DNA of 64,000 bases, from assembly GCA_913774955.1 (NCBI GenBank), contig CAJYKV010000008.1:1-64000 (forward strand), read 5' to 3'. The notes beneath the pieces are model-generated. The model was not told the origin of the DNA. It was given only the letters and a program-made list of their open reading frames with translations, and made no database searches. This document shows, in pieces, positions 29,867 through 38,613 of this stretch (the first letter of the stretch is position 1; each line of letters begins with the position of its first letter). The position numbers and the translations under genes are program-made. This DNA comes from an uncultured Acidovorax sp. Its GTDB lineage: Bacteria; Pseudomonadota; Gammaproteobacteria; Burkholderiales; Burkholderiaceae_C.

Positions 29867-30709
29867 TCAGGGACCGGGCATGCGCGCGCCGGCGGACGGC
29901 CATGCCAGCACGACGGTACAGCCTTCGCCGGGCAACGCGTCGATGCCGATGCGGCCGCCGTGGCGCTGCATGATCGCGCGCGCCTTGGCAAGGCCCACGC
30001 CCATGCCGTCGAAATCCGCATCGCGGTGCAGGCGCTGGAACACGCCGAACAGCATGCCGGCGCGCGCCGGATCGAACCCCGTGCCGTTGTCGCGCACCGT
30101 CAATCGGGGGGCGCCGTCCTCGGCGATGCCCCCGTCGATCTCGACGATGGCCGGTGTGCGGCCGCGCGTGAACTTGAGCGCGTTGCCGAGCAGCTCAGCG
30201 AACAGCTGGCCCAGCAGTGCGGCATCGCCCACCACCGTCGGCAGGCTGGGAGCGATGCGCCATTCCACGTCGCGGCCAGGCGGCTCGACGGCGATCGTGG
30301 ACGGCAGGCGGCCCAGCAGCTCGTTCAGATCCACCGGCGCCCAGTGCAGCGGCGCGCGGCCGATGCGCGAGAGCGCGAGCAGGCCGTCGAGCATCCGGCC
30401 CATCCGGCGCGATGCCTGGTCCATCGTGCCCAGAAAGCTGCAGGCCTCCTCGCGCGCGCCGGCGGGCAGACCCTGCGCATCGTCCTCGACCAATTCGCGC
30501 ACCAGCGGGCCGAAGGACACGATGTGCCGCAGCGGCGCGCGCAGATCGTGCGAGACCGCATGCAGGAACTCGTCGTGCGCGGCCGCCATGCCGGCCAGCG
30601 CACGATCACGTTCGGCCAGCAGCGCGCGCAGCGCGGGCGCATTCAGGCCGTCGTAGGGCGATCGCCCCGGCTCCGGCGGCCCGGCGGTGGCGGCACGTTC
30701 TTCGGTCAT
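29867..30709 (-). CDS. Sensor-less histidine kinase coupled to glmU
   Basis: A 280-residue kinase with little N-terminal sequence. The H-box EFLHAVSHDLRAPLRHIVSF is near residues 46-65 and resembles phytochrome-type kinases. The ATPase domain has the N-box ELLGNALKFTRG, G1 DNGTGFDPA and G2 GMGVGLAKARAIMQRHGG. No sensor or transmembrane segment is present. A short helix (ALRALLAERDRALAGMAAAH) precedes the dimerisation domain. The ATG at 30709 overlaps the glmU stop (ATGA), so translation is probably coupled. No response regulator is nearby. It may act through a partner sensor elsewhere. Confidence 0.85.
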   Translation of the reverse strand: MTEERAATAGPPEPGRSPYDGLNAPALRALLAERDRALAGMAAAHDEFLHAVSHDLRAPLRHIVSFGPLVRELVEDDAQGLPAGAREEACSFLGTMDQASRRMGRMLDGLLALSRIGRAPLHWAPVDLNELLGRLPSTIAVEPPGRDVEWRIAPSLPTVVGDAALLGQLFAELLGNALKFTRGRTPAIVEIDGGIAEDGAPRLTVRDNGTGFDPARAGMLFGVFQRLHRDADFDGMGVGLAKARAIMQRHGGRIGIDALPGEGCTVVLAWPSAGARMPGP

Positions 30710-32130
30710 GCCTTGGGCAGCTTCGCCGGCCGCTGCCAGTTCTCTTTGGTGATCTGCCTGCCGCGCGCCACGCTCAGGGCGCCCGCGGGCGTGCTCTTGG
30801 AGATCGTGGAGCCGCCCCCCACCGTGCCGCCGGCGCCGATGGTGACGGGCGCCACCAGCACGCAGTTGCTGCCGATGTGCACGTCGGCCTCGATCACCGT
30901 GCGGTGCTTGTTCGCGCCGTCGTAGTTGGCGGTGATGCTGCCCGCACCGTAGTTCACGCGCTCGCCCACCGTGGCATCGCCCAGGTAGGCGAGGTGGTTG
31001 GCCTTCGCGCCGTCGGCGAGCTGCGAATTCTTCACTTCGACGAAGTTGCCGATGTGCACCTCGCGCCCCAGCTGCGCGCCGGGCCGCAGCCGCGCGAAGG
31101 GCCCGATGAGCGCACCCTCGCCCACCTGCACGCCGGCCGGCTGCTCGCCGTCGATGTGGGTGTACGGATGCACGACGGCGCCGGCCGCGATGCGGGCGTT
31201 GGCGATGCTGCAATGCGCACCGATGCGCACGCCCTCGCCCAGCTCCACGCGGCCCGAGAAGATGCAGTTGACGTCGATCTCCACGTCCTGGCCGCAGGCG
31301 AGCTCGCCGCGCACGCCGGTGCGCGCATCGTCCCGCAGGTCGAAGCGCGCGGGGTCGGCCAGGCGCACGCCCTGCTCCATGAGCGCGCGTGCCTGGCCGA
31401 GCTGGTGGGCCCGCTCCAGCTCCGCGAGCTGCAGCGGGCTGTTGACGCCCGCCACCTGCAGCGCATCGGCGATGCGGTGCGCCACCACCGGCACGCCGTC
31501 GGCGACGGCCATGGCGACGATGTCGGTCAGGTAGTACTCGCCCTGCGCGTTGTCGTTGGTGAGGCGCGCCAGCCAGCCGGCCAGCAGCGCCGCGGGCACG
31601 GCCATGATGCCGCTGTAGACCTCGTCGATCGCGCGCTGCGCCTCGTCGGCATCCTTGTGTTCGACGATGCCGCGCACCGCGCCGTCGCCGCCGCGCACGA
31701 TGCGGCCGTAGCCCGACGGGTCCGGCAGGGTCACGGTGAGCAGCGCCAGGCGCCCGCCCGCGCCCGCGGCCACGAGGGCCTGCAGGGTGTCGGCGCGCGT
31801 GAGCGGCACGTCGCCCGACAGCACCACCACCATGCCGTCGCCCGCCAGCGCCGGCACCGCCTGCTGCACGGCATGGCCGGTGCCCAGCTGCGGTTCCTGG
31901 CGCACGCAGCACACGTCCAGCCCATCGGCCGCGCGCCCGAGGAAGGCCTCCACCTCGGCCGCGCCGTGGCCCGTCACGACGACGGCACGCCGCGCCCGCA
32001 GGCCGCGCGCCTGGCCGAGCACGTGCCCCAGCAGCGGGCGGCCCGCCAGCCGCTGCAGGACCTTGGGAATGCGGCTTTTCATGCGCGTGCCTTTGCCCGC
32101 GGCCATGATGATGACGTCCAGTGCGCTCAT
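30706..32130 (-). CDS. glmU: Bifunctional GlcNAc-1-P uridyltransferase / GlcN-1-P acetyltransferase GlmU
   Basis: A 474-residue enzyme that acetylates glucosamine-1-P and then makes UDP-GlcNAc. The uridyltransferase domain opens with IIMAAGKGTRMKSRIPKVLQ, and continues with PQLGTGHAVQQAVPAL, LSGDVPLTR and GYGRIVR. The C-terminal acetyltransferase is a left-handed beta helix with hexapeptide repeats and the active-site region RLRPGAQLG, GNFVEVKNS, LAYLGDATVGERVNYGAG and NYDGANKHRT. It completes the pathway begun by glmS a few kilobases away. The kinase downstream overlaps by 4 bp. Confidence 0.97.
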   Translation of the reverse strand: MSALDVIIMAAGKGTRMKSRIPKVLQRLAGRPLLGHVLGQARGLRARRAVVVTGHGAAEVEAFLGRAADGLDVCCVRQEPQLGTGHAVQQAVPALAGDGMVVVLSGDVPLTRADTLQALVAAGAGGRLALLTVTLPDPSGYGRIVRGGDGAVRGIVEHKDADEAQRAIDEVYSGIMAVPAALLAGWLARLTNDNAQGEYYLTDIVAMAVADGVPVVAHRIADALQVAGVNSPLQLAELERAHQLGQARALMEQGVRLADPARFDLRDDARTGVRGELACGQDVEIDVNCIFSGRVELGEGVRIGAHCSIANARIAAGAVVHPYTHIDGEQPAGVQVGEGALIGPFARLRPGAQLGREVHIGNFVEVKNSQLADGAKANHLAYLGDATVGERVNYGAGSITANYDGANKHRTVIEADVHIGSNCVLVAPVTIGAGGTVGGGSTISKSTPAGALSVARGRQITKENWQRPAKLPKA

Positions 32131-32212
32131 GGGAAGATCGGAGGAGAAGATGGGGAGGGCCGATTATCCGCGCGCGCTCCGGCTCCGCGCACAGCCTCCC
32201 GCGGATTCGCAG

Positions 32213-32983
32213 TCAGAGCAGCGGCACCGACCGGGGGATGGCGTCGTAGTACTCGGCGATGCGCGCGAGCGCGCGCGGATTGATGAGCCGCAGCCGGCCG
32301 CCGGAGATCTCGTGCAGGCCCATGTCGGCCAGCCGGCGCAGGGTCTTGTTGGTGTGCACCAGCGAGAGCCCCAGCGCATCCGCGATGTGCTGCTGGTTGA
32401 TCGGGAACTCCACCGTGCCGCCCTCGGCCAGCCCCAGCCGGTCCAGCCGCCGGTAGAGATGCACCAGCAGCACGGCCACCCGTTCGATCGCGGTGCGCCG
32501 GCCGGCCGTGAGCAGGTTGTCGTCCACCATGCCCTCGCCCCGCGCGGCGAGCCAGGTGACCCCGTAGGCCAGGCGTGCGTGCTCGCGGAACAGCGACCAC
32601 AGCCCGTCCGTATCGAAGGCGCAGAACGAGCAGTCGGTCACCGCCTCCACGCCGTGCAGCGCCGTGTCGGAGAACTCCTGCTGCAGTCCCACGAGGTCGC
32701 CGGGCAGCAGGAAGTTCAGGATCTGGCGGCGGCCGTCCGACAGCGTCTTGTACCGGAAGGCCCATCCACTGTAGAGCGTGTAGAGCCGCGCACCCGTCTG
32801 GCGCTCGCGGATCAGGGCCCCGCCCGCCTTCACCGTCTCGACACCGCAGCGATAGTCATGGATGAAATCCAGCTCCTGGTCCGTGACCGGGGTGAAGGCC
32901 TGGGTGCGCTGGCGCAGGCGGCAGGCATGGCAATCGCGCGGGGCCTCGTGAAAGGCCCGCGCGGGAACGGCATCGGTGGTCAT
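32213..32983 (-). CDS. Crp/Fnr-family transcriptional regulator
   Basis: A 256-residue regulator. The N-terminal region has Cys residues in DCHACRLRQR, but the four-Cys Fnr pattern is incomplete, so an Fe-S oxygen sensor is uncertain. The cNMP-binding-like domain includes LYTLYSGWAFRYKTLSDGRR and ILNFLLPGDLVGLQ. The C-terminal HTH is INQQHIADALGLSLVHTNKT. It may control glmU or the BLUF gene, which starts 147 bp away in the opposite direction. It is 82 bp upstream of glmU on the same strand. Confidence 0.87.
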   Translation of the reverse strand: MTTDAVPARAFHEAPRDCHACRLRQRTQAFTPVTDQELDFIHDYRCGVETVKAGGALIRERQTGARLYTLYSGWAFRYKTLSDGRRQILNFLLPGDLVGLQQEFSDTALHGVEAVTDCSFCAFDTDGLWSLFREHARLAYGVTWLAARGEGMVDDNLLTAGRRTAIERVAVLLVHLYRRLDRLGLAEGGTVEFPINQQHIADALGLSLVHTNKTLRRLADMGLHEISGGRLRLINPRALARIAEYYDAIPRSVPLL

Positions 32984-33078
32984 GGGGCCAAAAATGCGAG
33001 GGGGGAAAATGGTGGTGAGGGGGCGAACGCGGTGGCGAACGCGGCGGCGATTCTAGGCAATGGCCGCGCTGCTGCGCT

Positions 33079-33130
33079 ATGTCTTTTGACATTGCCTTCA
33101 CCCACCGCCCCCCCTACAGTGGGTGCTTGA
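33079..33130 (+). promoter_or_regulatory. BLUF promoter: dyad over the -35 region, apparently leaderless
   Basis: TTGCCT (33092-33097) and TACAGT (33115-33120) are spaced 17 bp and make a good -35/-10 pair. The -10 ends nine bases before the ATG at 33130, so transcription should begin at or within a base or two of the start codon. ATGTC-TTTT-GACAT (33079-33092) is a perfect 5-bp-arm dyad touching the -35 box and could be a repressor site. Confidence 0.5.
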
Positions 33131-33543
33131 TGACCCTTTCATCCACCCCGCTGACGGCACCCCTCCACGAGGTGCTCTATGTCAGCACCCTGGCGCCCGG
33201 CCAGCCGGTAGGCATCGTGGCCACCATCGCGGCGCATGCGCGCCTCTCCAACATCCGCGACGGCATCACCGGCCTGCTCGTGTTCGACGGCCAGCGCTTC
33301 TGCCAGCAGCTCGAGGGCCCGCGCGGCCCGCTGCTGTCGCTCGTGGAGCGCATCCGCTCCGATCCCCGGCACACGGGCATGGAAGTGCTGCACCAGGCGG
33401 CCCTGGACCAGCGGCGCTTCCAGCGGTTCAGCCTGGCATTCAGCACGCTCGAGGACGAGGACGCCCTGCCGCGCATGGAGTCGCTGGCAGGCCACCAGGC
33501 CATGGCCGCGTTCGAGTCGCTCGCCGTCGATCTGGAGATGTAG
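33130..33543 (+). CDS. BLUF-domain blue-light sensor protein
   Basis: A 137-residue single-domain BLUF protein, which binds FAD and senses blue light. Residues match the AppA pattern by spacing: Tyr17 (EVLYVS), Asn41 (ARLSNIRDGITGLL) and Gln59 (FCQQLEGPRG). The Trp/Met of AppA (Trp104/Met106) correspond here to Phe100 and Ala102, so the semi-conserved switch residues are absent. No output domain is fused. Short BLUF proteins act by protein contact. A start at 33079 is open but would lie on the promoter elements, so 33130 is preferred. It ends 5 bp before the convergent DUF2917 gene. Confidence 0.87.
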   Translation: MTLSSTPLTAPLHEVLYVSTLAPGQPVGIVATIAAHARLSNIRDGITGLLVFDGQRFCQQLEGPRGPLLSLVERIRSDPRHTGMEVLHQAALDQRRFQRFSLAFSTLEDEDALPRMESLAGHQAMAAFESLAVDLEM

Positions 33544-33547
33544 CGCT

Positions 33548-33859
33548 TCAGGCGCGCGCCGCGTCGAACCGGTACCGCACGGGCTCGGTCCCCAGCGGCT
33601 CGATCACGGCATGCTGCCCGGCGGCGATCCAGTACGTCTGGCCCGCCTGCAGGAAGATGTCGCCCGGCGCGAGATCGCAGGTGGCCTCGGGGCCGTCGTA
33701 GACCGTCACCCATGCGCGGCCCGCGGCGATCCGCAGCGCCATCGGCGACCGGGGACGCAGGCTGTGTGCGCAACCCGTGTCCAGGCGGTACACCTCGGCC
33801 TCGGCAGAACGCTCCCGCGCGGACGATTGTTGAAAATTCAGAACGTGTGATGCAGTCAT
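33548..33859 (-). CDS. DUF2917 family protein (copy 1)
   Basis: A 103-residue protein with DUF2917 features: LDTGCAHSLRPRSPMALRIA, then GRAWVTVYDGPE, DLAPGDIFLQAGQTYWIAAG and QHAVIEPLG. The fold is expected to be a small cupin-like beta barrel, with no known ligand. AGGGGAT lies before the ATG at 33859. A second DUF2917 gene follows 138 bp upstream on the same strand, with a divergent LysR. Function unknown. Confidence 0.85.
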   Translation of the reverse strand: MTASHVLNFQQSSARERSAEAEVYRLDTGCAHSLRPRSPMALRIAAGRAWVTVYDGPEATCDLAPGDIFLQAGQTYWIAAGQHAVIEPLGTEPVRYRFDAARA

Positions 33860-33997
33860 CTTGATCCCCTGGTTAACCCTGATTTTTCAACCATTGTGCT
33901 TCTGGAGGATGGGGGGCGTCCAATGAAGAGCGGCATCGCCATCCATGCATCTTCAGCATCAATGCGCAGACCGGCCCCGTTCCATGCGCAAGCCGCA

Positions 33998-34498
33998 TCA
34001 ATGCCCGGGCACGACGCTGTTCCCGTGGGCACGGCCTGCCATCCGGGCCGCCACGGCCCGGCCCAGCCCCAGCAGTGCCGCCGCCACCGCCTTCTGCGCG
34101 CGCCATGACTCCCGCAGCGACGAGACGAATTCGCCGCCGGCCGTCCGCACCGGCGAATGCGCCGCCGCACTGGTTTCCGCCCAGTCGAACGCCACGGCCT
34201 CCGGGGCGCGGCCACCGCCGGCCCAGGGCTCCAGCACGGCATGCTGGCCTGCCGCGATCAGGAGCGTCTCGCCCTCGCCCAGGAACCTATCGCCGCCAGC
34301 GGCCCCCGGCCCCGACACGGTGACCCACACGGCGCCTTGGCCGATGGACAGCCGGCCGCCGCGGCGCGGATGCAGGCCCAATGCCTGGCCGCACGCCAGG
34401 TGCCAGTGGCCGGCCCTCCCACGGCCCCCATCGCGGTGCGGCAGCGCCACGGCGCGGGACGGCCATTCTTGCGGATGTGGAACGGATGACGGTTGCAT
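33998..34498 (-). CDS. DUF2917 family protein (copy 2, C-terminal extension)
   Basis: A 166-residue paralogue of the neighbouring DUF2917 protein. It has ACGQALGLHPRRGGRLSIGQ, GAVWVTVSGPGA, FLGEGETLLIAAGQHAVLEP and about 60 further residues with a helical, basic tail (SSLRESWRAQKAVAAALLGL). The tail may be a membrane-surface or partner helix. The two copies are 138 bp apart with no supported gene between. The divergent LysR gene at 34631 probably controls both. Confidence 0.8.
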   Translation of the reverse strand: MQPSSVPHPQEWPSRAVALPHRDGGRGRAGHWHLACGQALGLHPRRGGRLSIGQGAVWVTVSGPGAAGGDRFLGEGETLLIAAGQHAVLEPWAGGGRAPEAVAFDWAETSAAAHSPVRTAGGEFVSSLRESWRAQKAVAAALLGLGRAVAARMAGRAHGNSVVPGH

Positions 34499-34568
34499 GA
34501 TCGGACTCCTGGGGCACTCAAGCCTTTGACATGGAAGGAGTTTCTTTCGCAGGCACCCCGTCGGTCCA

Positions 34569-34592
34569 ATGAAAACGCGGCCATAATTTCAT
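34569..34592. promoter_or_regulatory. LysR-type dyad in the DUF2917/lysR divergent promoter
   Basis: ATGAAA (34569-34574) pairs with TTTCAT (34587-34592) over a 12-base spacer, about 39 bp before the LysR ATG. Its position and symmetry suit a LysR autoregulatory site. Confidence 0.35.
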
Positions 34593-34630
34593 GCGCTGAC
34601 TTCATCAATGCCATCCACTTTTCTGCCGCC

Positions 34631-35623
34631 ATGAACCTTCCCGCCCCTGTCGCCCACCTGCGCACCCGGCCCGTGGCGGTCGGGCATTGGCGCGCGTTCC
34701 TCGCCGTGGCCCGGCACCTCAACTTCCGCGCCGCCGCCGAAGAACTGTCCCTGACCCAGTCGGCCGTGAGCCGGCAGATCCAGGCGCTGGAAGACGAGGT
34801 GGGCGTGCCGCTCTTCCTGCGGCACACGCGGGCGGTGGAACTCACCAGCGCGGGCGCGCAGCTGCAGCGCGCGGTGGCCCCGGCACTGGAGCGCGTGGAT
34901 GCCTGCGTGCGCCTCGTGCGCCAGACGGCCGGCCGCAAGAGCGTGGCGATCACCACGTGGGCGAGCTTCGCGTCCATGTGGCTGATTCCGCGCATGGAGG
35001 AATTCCAGCGCGACAACCCGGACATCGACATCCGCATCGACGCGAGCGACCTGCCCGTCGATCTGGAAACCGCCGACGTGGACCTCGCGCTGCGCTATGC
35101 CGTTCCAGGCTCGCAGGTGTACGGTGCGCAGCGCCTGTTCGGCGAGCAGCTCGCCGTGGTGGCGAGCCCCTGGCTGCTCAAGAGCGGCCCGCCGATCCGC
35201 AAGCCCGCCGACGTGGCGCAGTTCACGCTCATCGAGGCGGGCGACGCGCACCGCACGATGCACCTCGAATGGCTGACGTGGCGGCGCTGGTTCGAGCGGA
35301 ACGGCCAGGACAAGCTGCAGCCCAAGCGGTGGCTGTACTTCAACTATGCCCACCAGATCGTGCAGGCCGCGCTCACGGGCCAGGGCCTCGCCCTTGCGCG
35401 CATGCCGCTCATCGCCGATGCGCTGGCGACCGGCGACCTGGTCGAGGTCCTGCCCGGCTACCGGCTGGATTCACCGCTGGTGTATTGGCTGATGGTCGGC
35501 CCCCGCAGCGGCCAGCGCCCGGAGATCAAGGCGTTCTGCGAGTGGCTGCTGCGCGAGGCGCAGCTCACGCGCGAGGCCGTCGGCGAAGTGCCCGACCCGG
35601 ACTTCAACGACGACCTGGACTGA
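34631..35623 (+). CDS. LysR-family regulator (GcvA-like)
   Basis: A 330-residue LysR regulator of the GcvA-like group. The HTH is at about 20-65 (WRAFLAVARHLNFRAAAEEL, TQSAVSRQIQALEDEVGVPL). The effector domain carries the typical turn LPVDLETADVDLALRYAVPG and the closing ALTGQGLALARMPLIADAL. It is divergent from the two DUF2917 genes. The C-terminal tail is acidic (PDPDFNDDLD). The ATG at 34631 was chosen because the open frame upstream runs over the promoter. Confidence 0.9.
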   Translation: MNLPAPVAHLRTRPVAVGHWRAFLAVARHLNFRAAAEELSLTQSAVSRQIQALEDEVGVPLFLRHTRAVELTSAGAQLQRAVAPALERVDACVRLVRQTAGRKSVAITTWASFASMWLIPRMEEFQRDNPDIDIRIDASDLPVDLETADVDLALRYAVPGSQVYGAQRLFGEQLAVVASPWLLKSGPPIRKPADVAQFTLIEAGDAHRTMHLEWLTWRRWFERNGQDKLQPKRWLYFNYAHQIVQAALTGQGLALARMPLIADALATGDLVEVLPGYRLDSPLVYWLMVGPRSGQRPEIKAFCEWLLREAQLTREAVGEVPDPDFNDDLD

Positions 35624-35651
35624 CCCTCCGCCGGGGCCACGCACCGGCCAC

Positions 35652-36884
35652 TCAGGCCAATGTCACGCGGGCGAACTTGCGCTTGCCCACCTGCACCACG
35701 TACGTGCCGGCCTCCAGCTTCAGGCCGCGGTCGCTCACCACGCTGCCTTCCACGCGCACGCCGCCGCCGTCGATGAGGCGGTTGGCCTCGCTGGTCGAAG
35801 GCGCCAGGTGGGCCTGCTTGAGCAGCGCGCCGATGCCCAGCGGCGCGCCGGAGAGCGACACCTCGGGGATCTCGTCGGGCACGCCGCCCTTGCTGCGGTT
35901 CATGAAGTCCGCTTCGGCCGCGTCGGCGGCGGCGGCGCTGTGGAACCGCGCGGTGATCTCCTTGGCGAGCGCCACCTTGGCGTCCTTGGGATTGCGGCCG
36001 CCTTCCACCTCGGCCTTGAGCGCGGCGATCTCGGCCAGGCTCTTGAACGACAGCAGCGTGTACCAGTCCCACATCAGCGTGTCGGAGATCGACAGCACCT
36101 TGGCGAACATGGTGTTGGCGTCTTCGGTGATGCCGATGTAGTTGTTCTTGGACTTGGACATCTTGTCCACGCCGTCCAGGCCCACCAGCAGCGGCATGGT
36201 CAAGATGCACTGCGGCTCCTGGCCGTATTCCTGCTGCAGGTGGCGGCCCATCAGCAGGTTGAACTTCTGGTCGGTGCCGCCGAGCTCCAGGTCGCTCTTC
36301 AGGGCGACCGAGTCGTAGCCCTGCAGCAGCGGGTAGAGGAACTCGTGCAGGCTGATCGAGCTGCCGTCCGTGAAGCGCTGGTGGAAATCGTTGCGCTCCA
36401 TCATGCGGGCCACGGTGTACTTGGCGGCCAGCTGGATCATGCCCGCGGCGCCCAGTGGCGAGCACCATTCGCTGTTGTAGCGGATCTCGGTGCGCGCCGG
36501 GTCCAGCACCTTGGCGGCCTGGGTGTAGTAGGTCTCGGCGTTGACCTTGATCTGCTCGGGCGTGAGCGGCGGGCGCGTGGAGTTGCGGCCGGACGGATCG
36601 CCGATCAGCGTGGTGAAGTCGCCGATCAGGAAGATCACCTGGTGGCCCAGGTCCTGCAGCTGGCGCATCTTGTTGAGCACCACCGTGTGGCCGATGTGGA
36701 TGTCGGGCGCCGTGGGGTCCAGACCCAGCTTGATGCGCAGCGGAACGCCCGTCGCCTCGGAGCGCGCGAGCTTGCGCGTCCATTCTTCCCGGGGCAGCAG
36801 CTCTTCGGTCCCGCGCAACGACACCTCCAGCGCCCGTCCTACACCATCGGTGACCGGGAATGTTGTAACAGCGGATTGATTCAT
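35652..36884 (-). CDS. tyrS: Tyrosyl-tRNA synthetase
   Basis: A 410-residue class I aminoacyl-tRNA synthetase that charges tRNA-Tyr. The class motifs are HIGH ([15 protein letters not shown], near residue 60) and KMSKS ([14 protein letters not shown], near 235). Tyrosine-binding residues are in [19 protein letters not shown] and [19 protein letters not shown]-terminal S4-like RNA-binding domain ends the protein ([28 protein letters not shown]). The start MNQSAVTTF at 36884 is preferred over the ATG at 36935. It is divergent from the M23 peptidase gene. Confidence 0.96.
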   Translation of the reverse strand: MNQSAVTTFPVTDGVGRALEVSLRGTEELLPREEWTRKLARSEATGVPLRIKLGLDPTAPDIHIGHTVVLNKMRQLQDLGHQVIFLIGDFTTLIGDPSGRNSTRPPLTPEQIKVNAETYYTQAAKVLDPARTEIRYNSEWCSPLGAAGMIQLAAKYTVARMMERNDFHQRFTDGSSISLHEFLYPLLQGYDSVALKSDLELGGTDQKFNLLMGRHLQQEYGQEPQCILTMPLLVGLDGVDKMSKSKNNYIGITEDANTMFAKVLSISDTLMWDWYTLLSFKSLAEIAALKAEVEGGRNPKDAKVALAKEITARFHSAAAADAAEADFMNRSKGGVPDEIPEVSLSGAPLGIGALLKQAHLAPSTSEANRLIDGGGVRVEGSVVSDRGLKLEAGTYVVQVGKRKFARVTLA

Positions 36885-37017
36885 AAGGGTTTTACGGGGT
36901 TCGCCAAGTAGGTCGGTGGCTATACTTCCTGCCACCTTTGCAGCGGAATTCTAGTGCGCCCGCCGGCTCCGCCTTCCGGCCCGGCGCCATCCCGCTGCGA
37001 CCACAGACACTCCGCGC

Positions 37018-38427
37018 ATGCCGCCCTTCCGGGCCTGCATGCGCTTCACCCTGGGGTACAGACTCTTGAACAACGGCTTGACATCCGCCGGCCTCGCATT
37101 GCTGGACCGGCTCTCGCGTTTCGCCCAGACCCATCCCAAGCGCATCACCGCCGCCGTCGCGGCCGTCCTGCTCACCGGCGGAGGTGGCGCCTTCGCCGTG
37201 GCGTCGTTCGCACCCGATCCGGGCGACCTGCCCCGCACGATCGTCGAATACCCGGTCGAATCCCTCGCGGCCGACCAGCCGCTCTCCGCGCTGGTGGACA
37301 TTCCCAGCTACTCCCTCTACCGCACCGACCAGACGCGCAGCAGCGATACGGCCGAGGCCATCCTGCAGCGCCTGGGCGTGGCCGACCCCGAGGCCGCGGC
37401 CTTCCTGCGCGGCGACGGGCAGGTGCGCCAGACGCTGCTGGGCCGCGGCGGCCGCTCGGTGTCGGCCGAGACGACCGAAGACCACCGCCTCCTGAAGCTC
37501 ACGGCCCGCTGGGTGCAGGACGACAGCGGCAATTTCCGCCGCCTCGTGGTCGAGCGCCAGGGCGGCACGTTCGCCTCGCGCATCGAATCGGCGCCCCTCA
37601 CCGTGGGCAACCGCCTGGCCGGCGGCATCATCCGCAGCTCGCTGTTCGCGGCGACCGATGCCTCCAACATTCCCGATGGCGTGGCCATCCAGCTCGCGGA
37701 AGTCTTCTCCAGCAACATCGACTTCCACCGCGCGCTGCGCAAGGAAGACCGCTTCTCGGTGGTGTACGAAACCCTCGAAGCCGACGGCGAGCCGCTGCGC
37801 AGCGGCCGCGTGCTGAGCGCCGAGTTCCACAACAACGGCAAGACCTACGACGCCGTCTGGTTCCAGGAGCCCGGCGCCACCAAGGGCGCCTACTACACGC
37901 TCGAAGGTGAAAGCATGCGCCGCGCGTACCTCACCTCGCCGGTGGAGTTCTCGCGCGTGACCAGCGGCTTCAAGATGCGCTTCCACCCGATCCTGCAGAA
38001 GTGGCGCGCCCACCTCGGCACGGACTTCGCGGCGCCCACCGGCACGGCCGTGCGCACCGTCGGCGACGGCACCGTGGAGTTCGCCGGCGTGCAGAACGGC
38101 TACGGCAACGTCGTCTACGTGCAGCACCGCAACCAGCACGTCACCGTGTATGCCCACCTGAGCCGTGTCGACGTGCGCAAGGGTCAGTCGGTGGAGCAGG
38201 GCCAGACGATCGGCGCCGTCGGCGCCACGGGCTGGGCCACGGGCCCCCACCTGCATTTCGAATTCCGCGTGAACGGCCAGCACCAGGACCCGATGACCAT
38301 CGCGCAGCAGAGCGAGGCCGCGCAGCCCGTGTCCGCCGCTTCCCGCGCCGCGTTCGCGCGCCTCGCCTCCAACATGCGCGTGCAGCTGTCGGCGGCGTCG
38401 CAGGTGTTGCAGGCTAGCGCGCAATAA
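37018..38427 (+). CDS. M23-family murein endopeptidase
   Basis: A 469-residue LytM/M23 metallopeptidase with an N-terminal membrane anchor (ITAAVAAVLLTGGGGAFAVA) and a periplasmic helical region. The zinc-binding M23 fold is at about 325-430: HLGTDFAAPTGTAVRTVGDG supplies His and Asp, VTVYAHLS follows, and HLHFEFRVNGQHQDP carries the HxH. It cleaves cross-links in peptidoglycan. The start is uncertain: ATG at 37018, ATG at 37039 and TTG at 37066 are in frame, and none has a strong ribosome site. It precedes anmK, which recycles cell-wall sugar. Confidence 0.9.
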   Translation: MPPFRACMRFTLGYRLLNNGLTSAGLALLDRLSRFAQTHPKRITAAVAAVLLTGGGGAFAVASFAPDPGDLPRTIVEYPVESLAADQPLSALVDIPSYSLYRTDQTRSSDTAEAILQRLGVADPEAAAFLRGDGQVRQTLLGRGGRSVSAETTEDHRLLKLTARWVQDDSGNFRRLVVERQGGTFASRIESAPLTVGNRLAGGIIRSSLFAATDASNIPDGVAIQLAEVFSSNIDFHRALRKEDRFSVVYETLEADGEPLRSGRVLSAEFHNNGKTYDAVWFQEPGATKGAYYTLEGESMRRAYLTSPVEFSRVTSGFKMRFHPILQKWRAHLGTDFAAPTGTAVRTVGDGTVEFAGVQNGYGNVVYVQHRNQHVTVYAHLSRVDVRKGQSVEQGQTIGAVGATGWATGPHLHFEFRVNGQHQDPMTIAQQSEAAQPVSAASRAAFARLASNMRVQLSAASQVLQASAQ

Positions 38428-38433
38428 AGGGTA

Positions 38434-38541
38434 CATCCCCCTGAGCGGCTGCGCCGCTTCCCCCTTCTCTCGGCTTCGCCGGGAAGGGGGACGACGCCGG
38501 TGGCCCGGCAAAGCCGGTTCCACGGCGTCTGCTGGCCTGGG
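38434..38541 (+). repeat. Structured intergenic repeat, copy A
   Basis: This 108-bp unit starts CATCCCCCTGAG seven bases after the M23 stop. It contains a hairpin CCCCCTT...AAGGGGG (38471-38499 region) and a cruciform-like GACGCCG...CGGCGTC with inner CCGGC-AAA-GCCGG, and ends GGCCTGGG. A second, closely similar copy lies at 50152-50267 on the other strand, also starting right after a stop codon. Same orientation relative to the preceding gene suggests a mobile or terminator-like REP element. Confidence 0.85.
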
Positions 38542-38613
38542 CCGCGCGGGCTTTGAGGCCTCTACGCATCGCATGCCTGGAGTTGGCAGGTTGCGCCGCT
38601 CGTCTCTCTACCG

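Noticed and set aside
36892-38574. A 560-codon minus-strand frame opposite the M23 peptidase, extending into repeat copy A
   Set aside because: Shadow of the M23 gene. Its similarity to a frame near 50.2 kb is only the shared DNA repeat, not a gene family.
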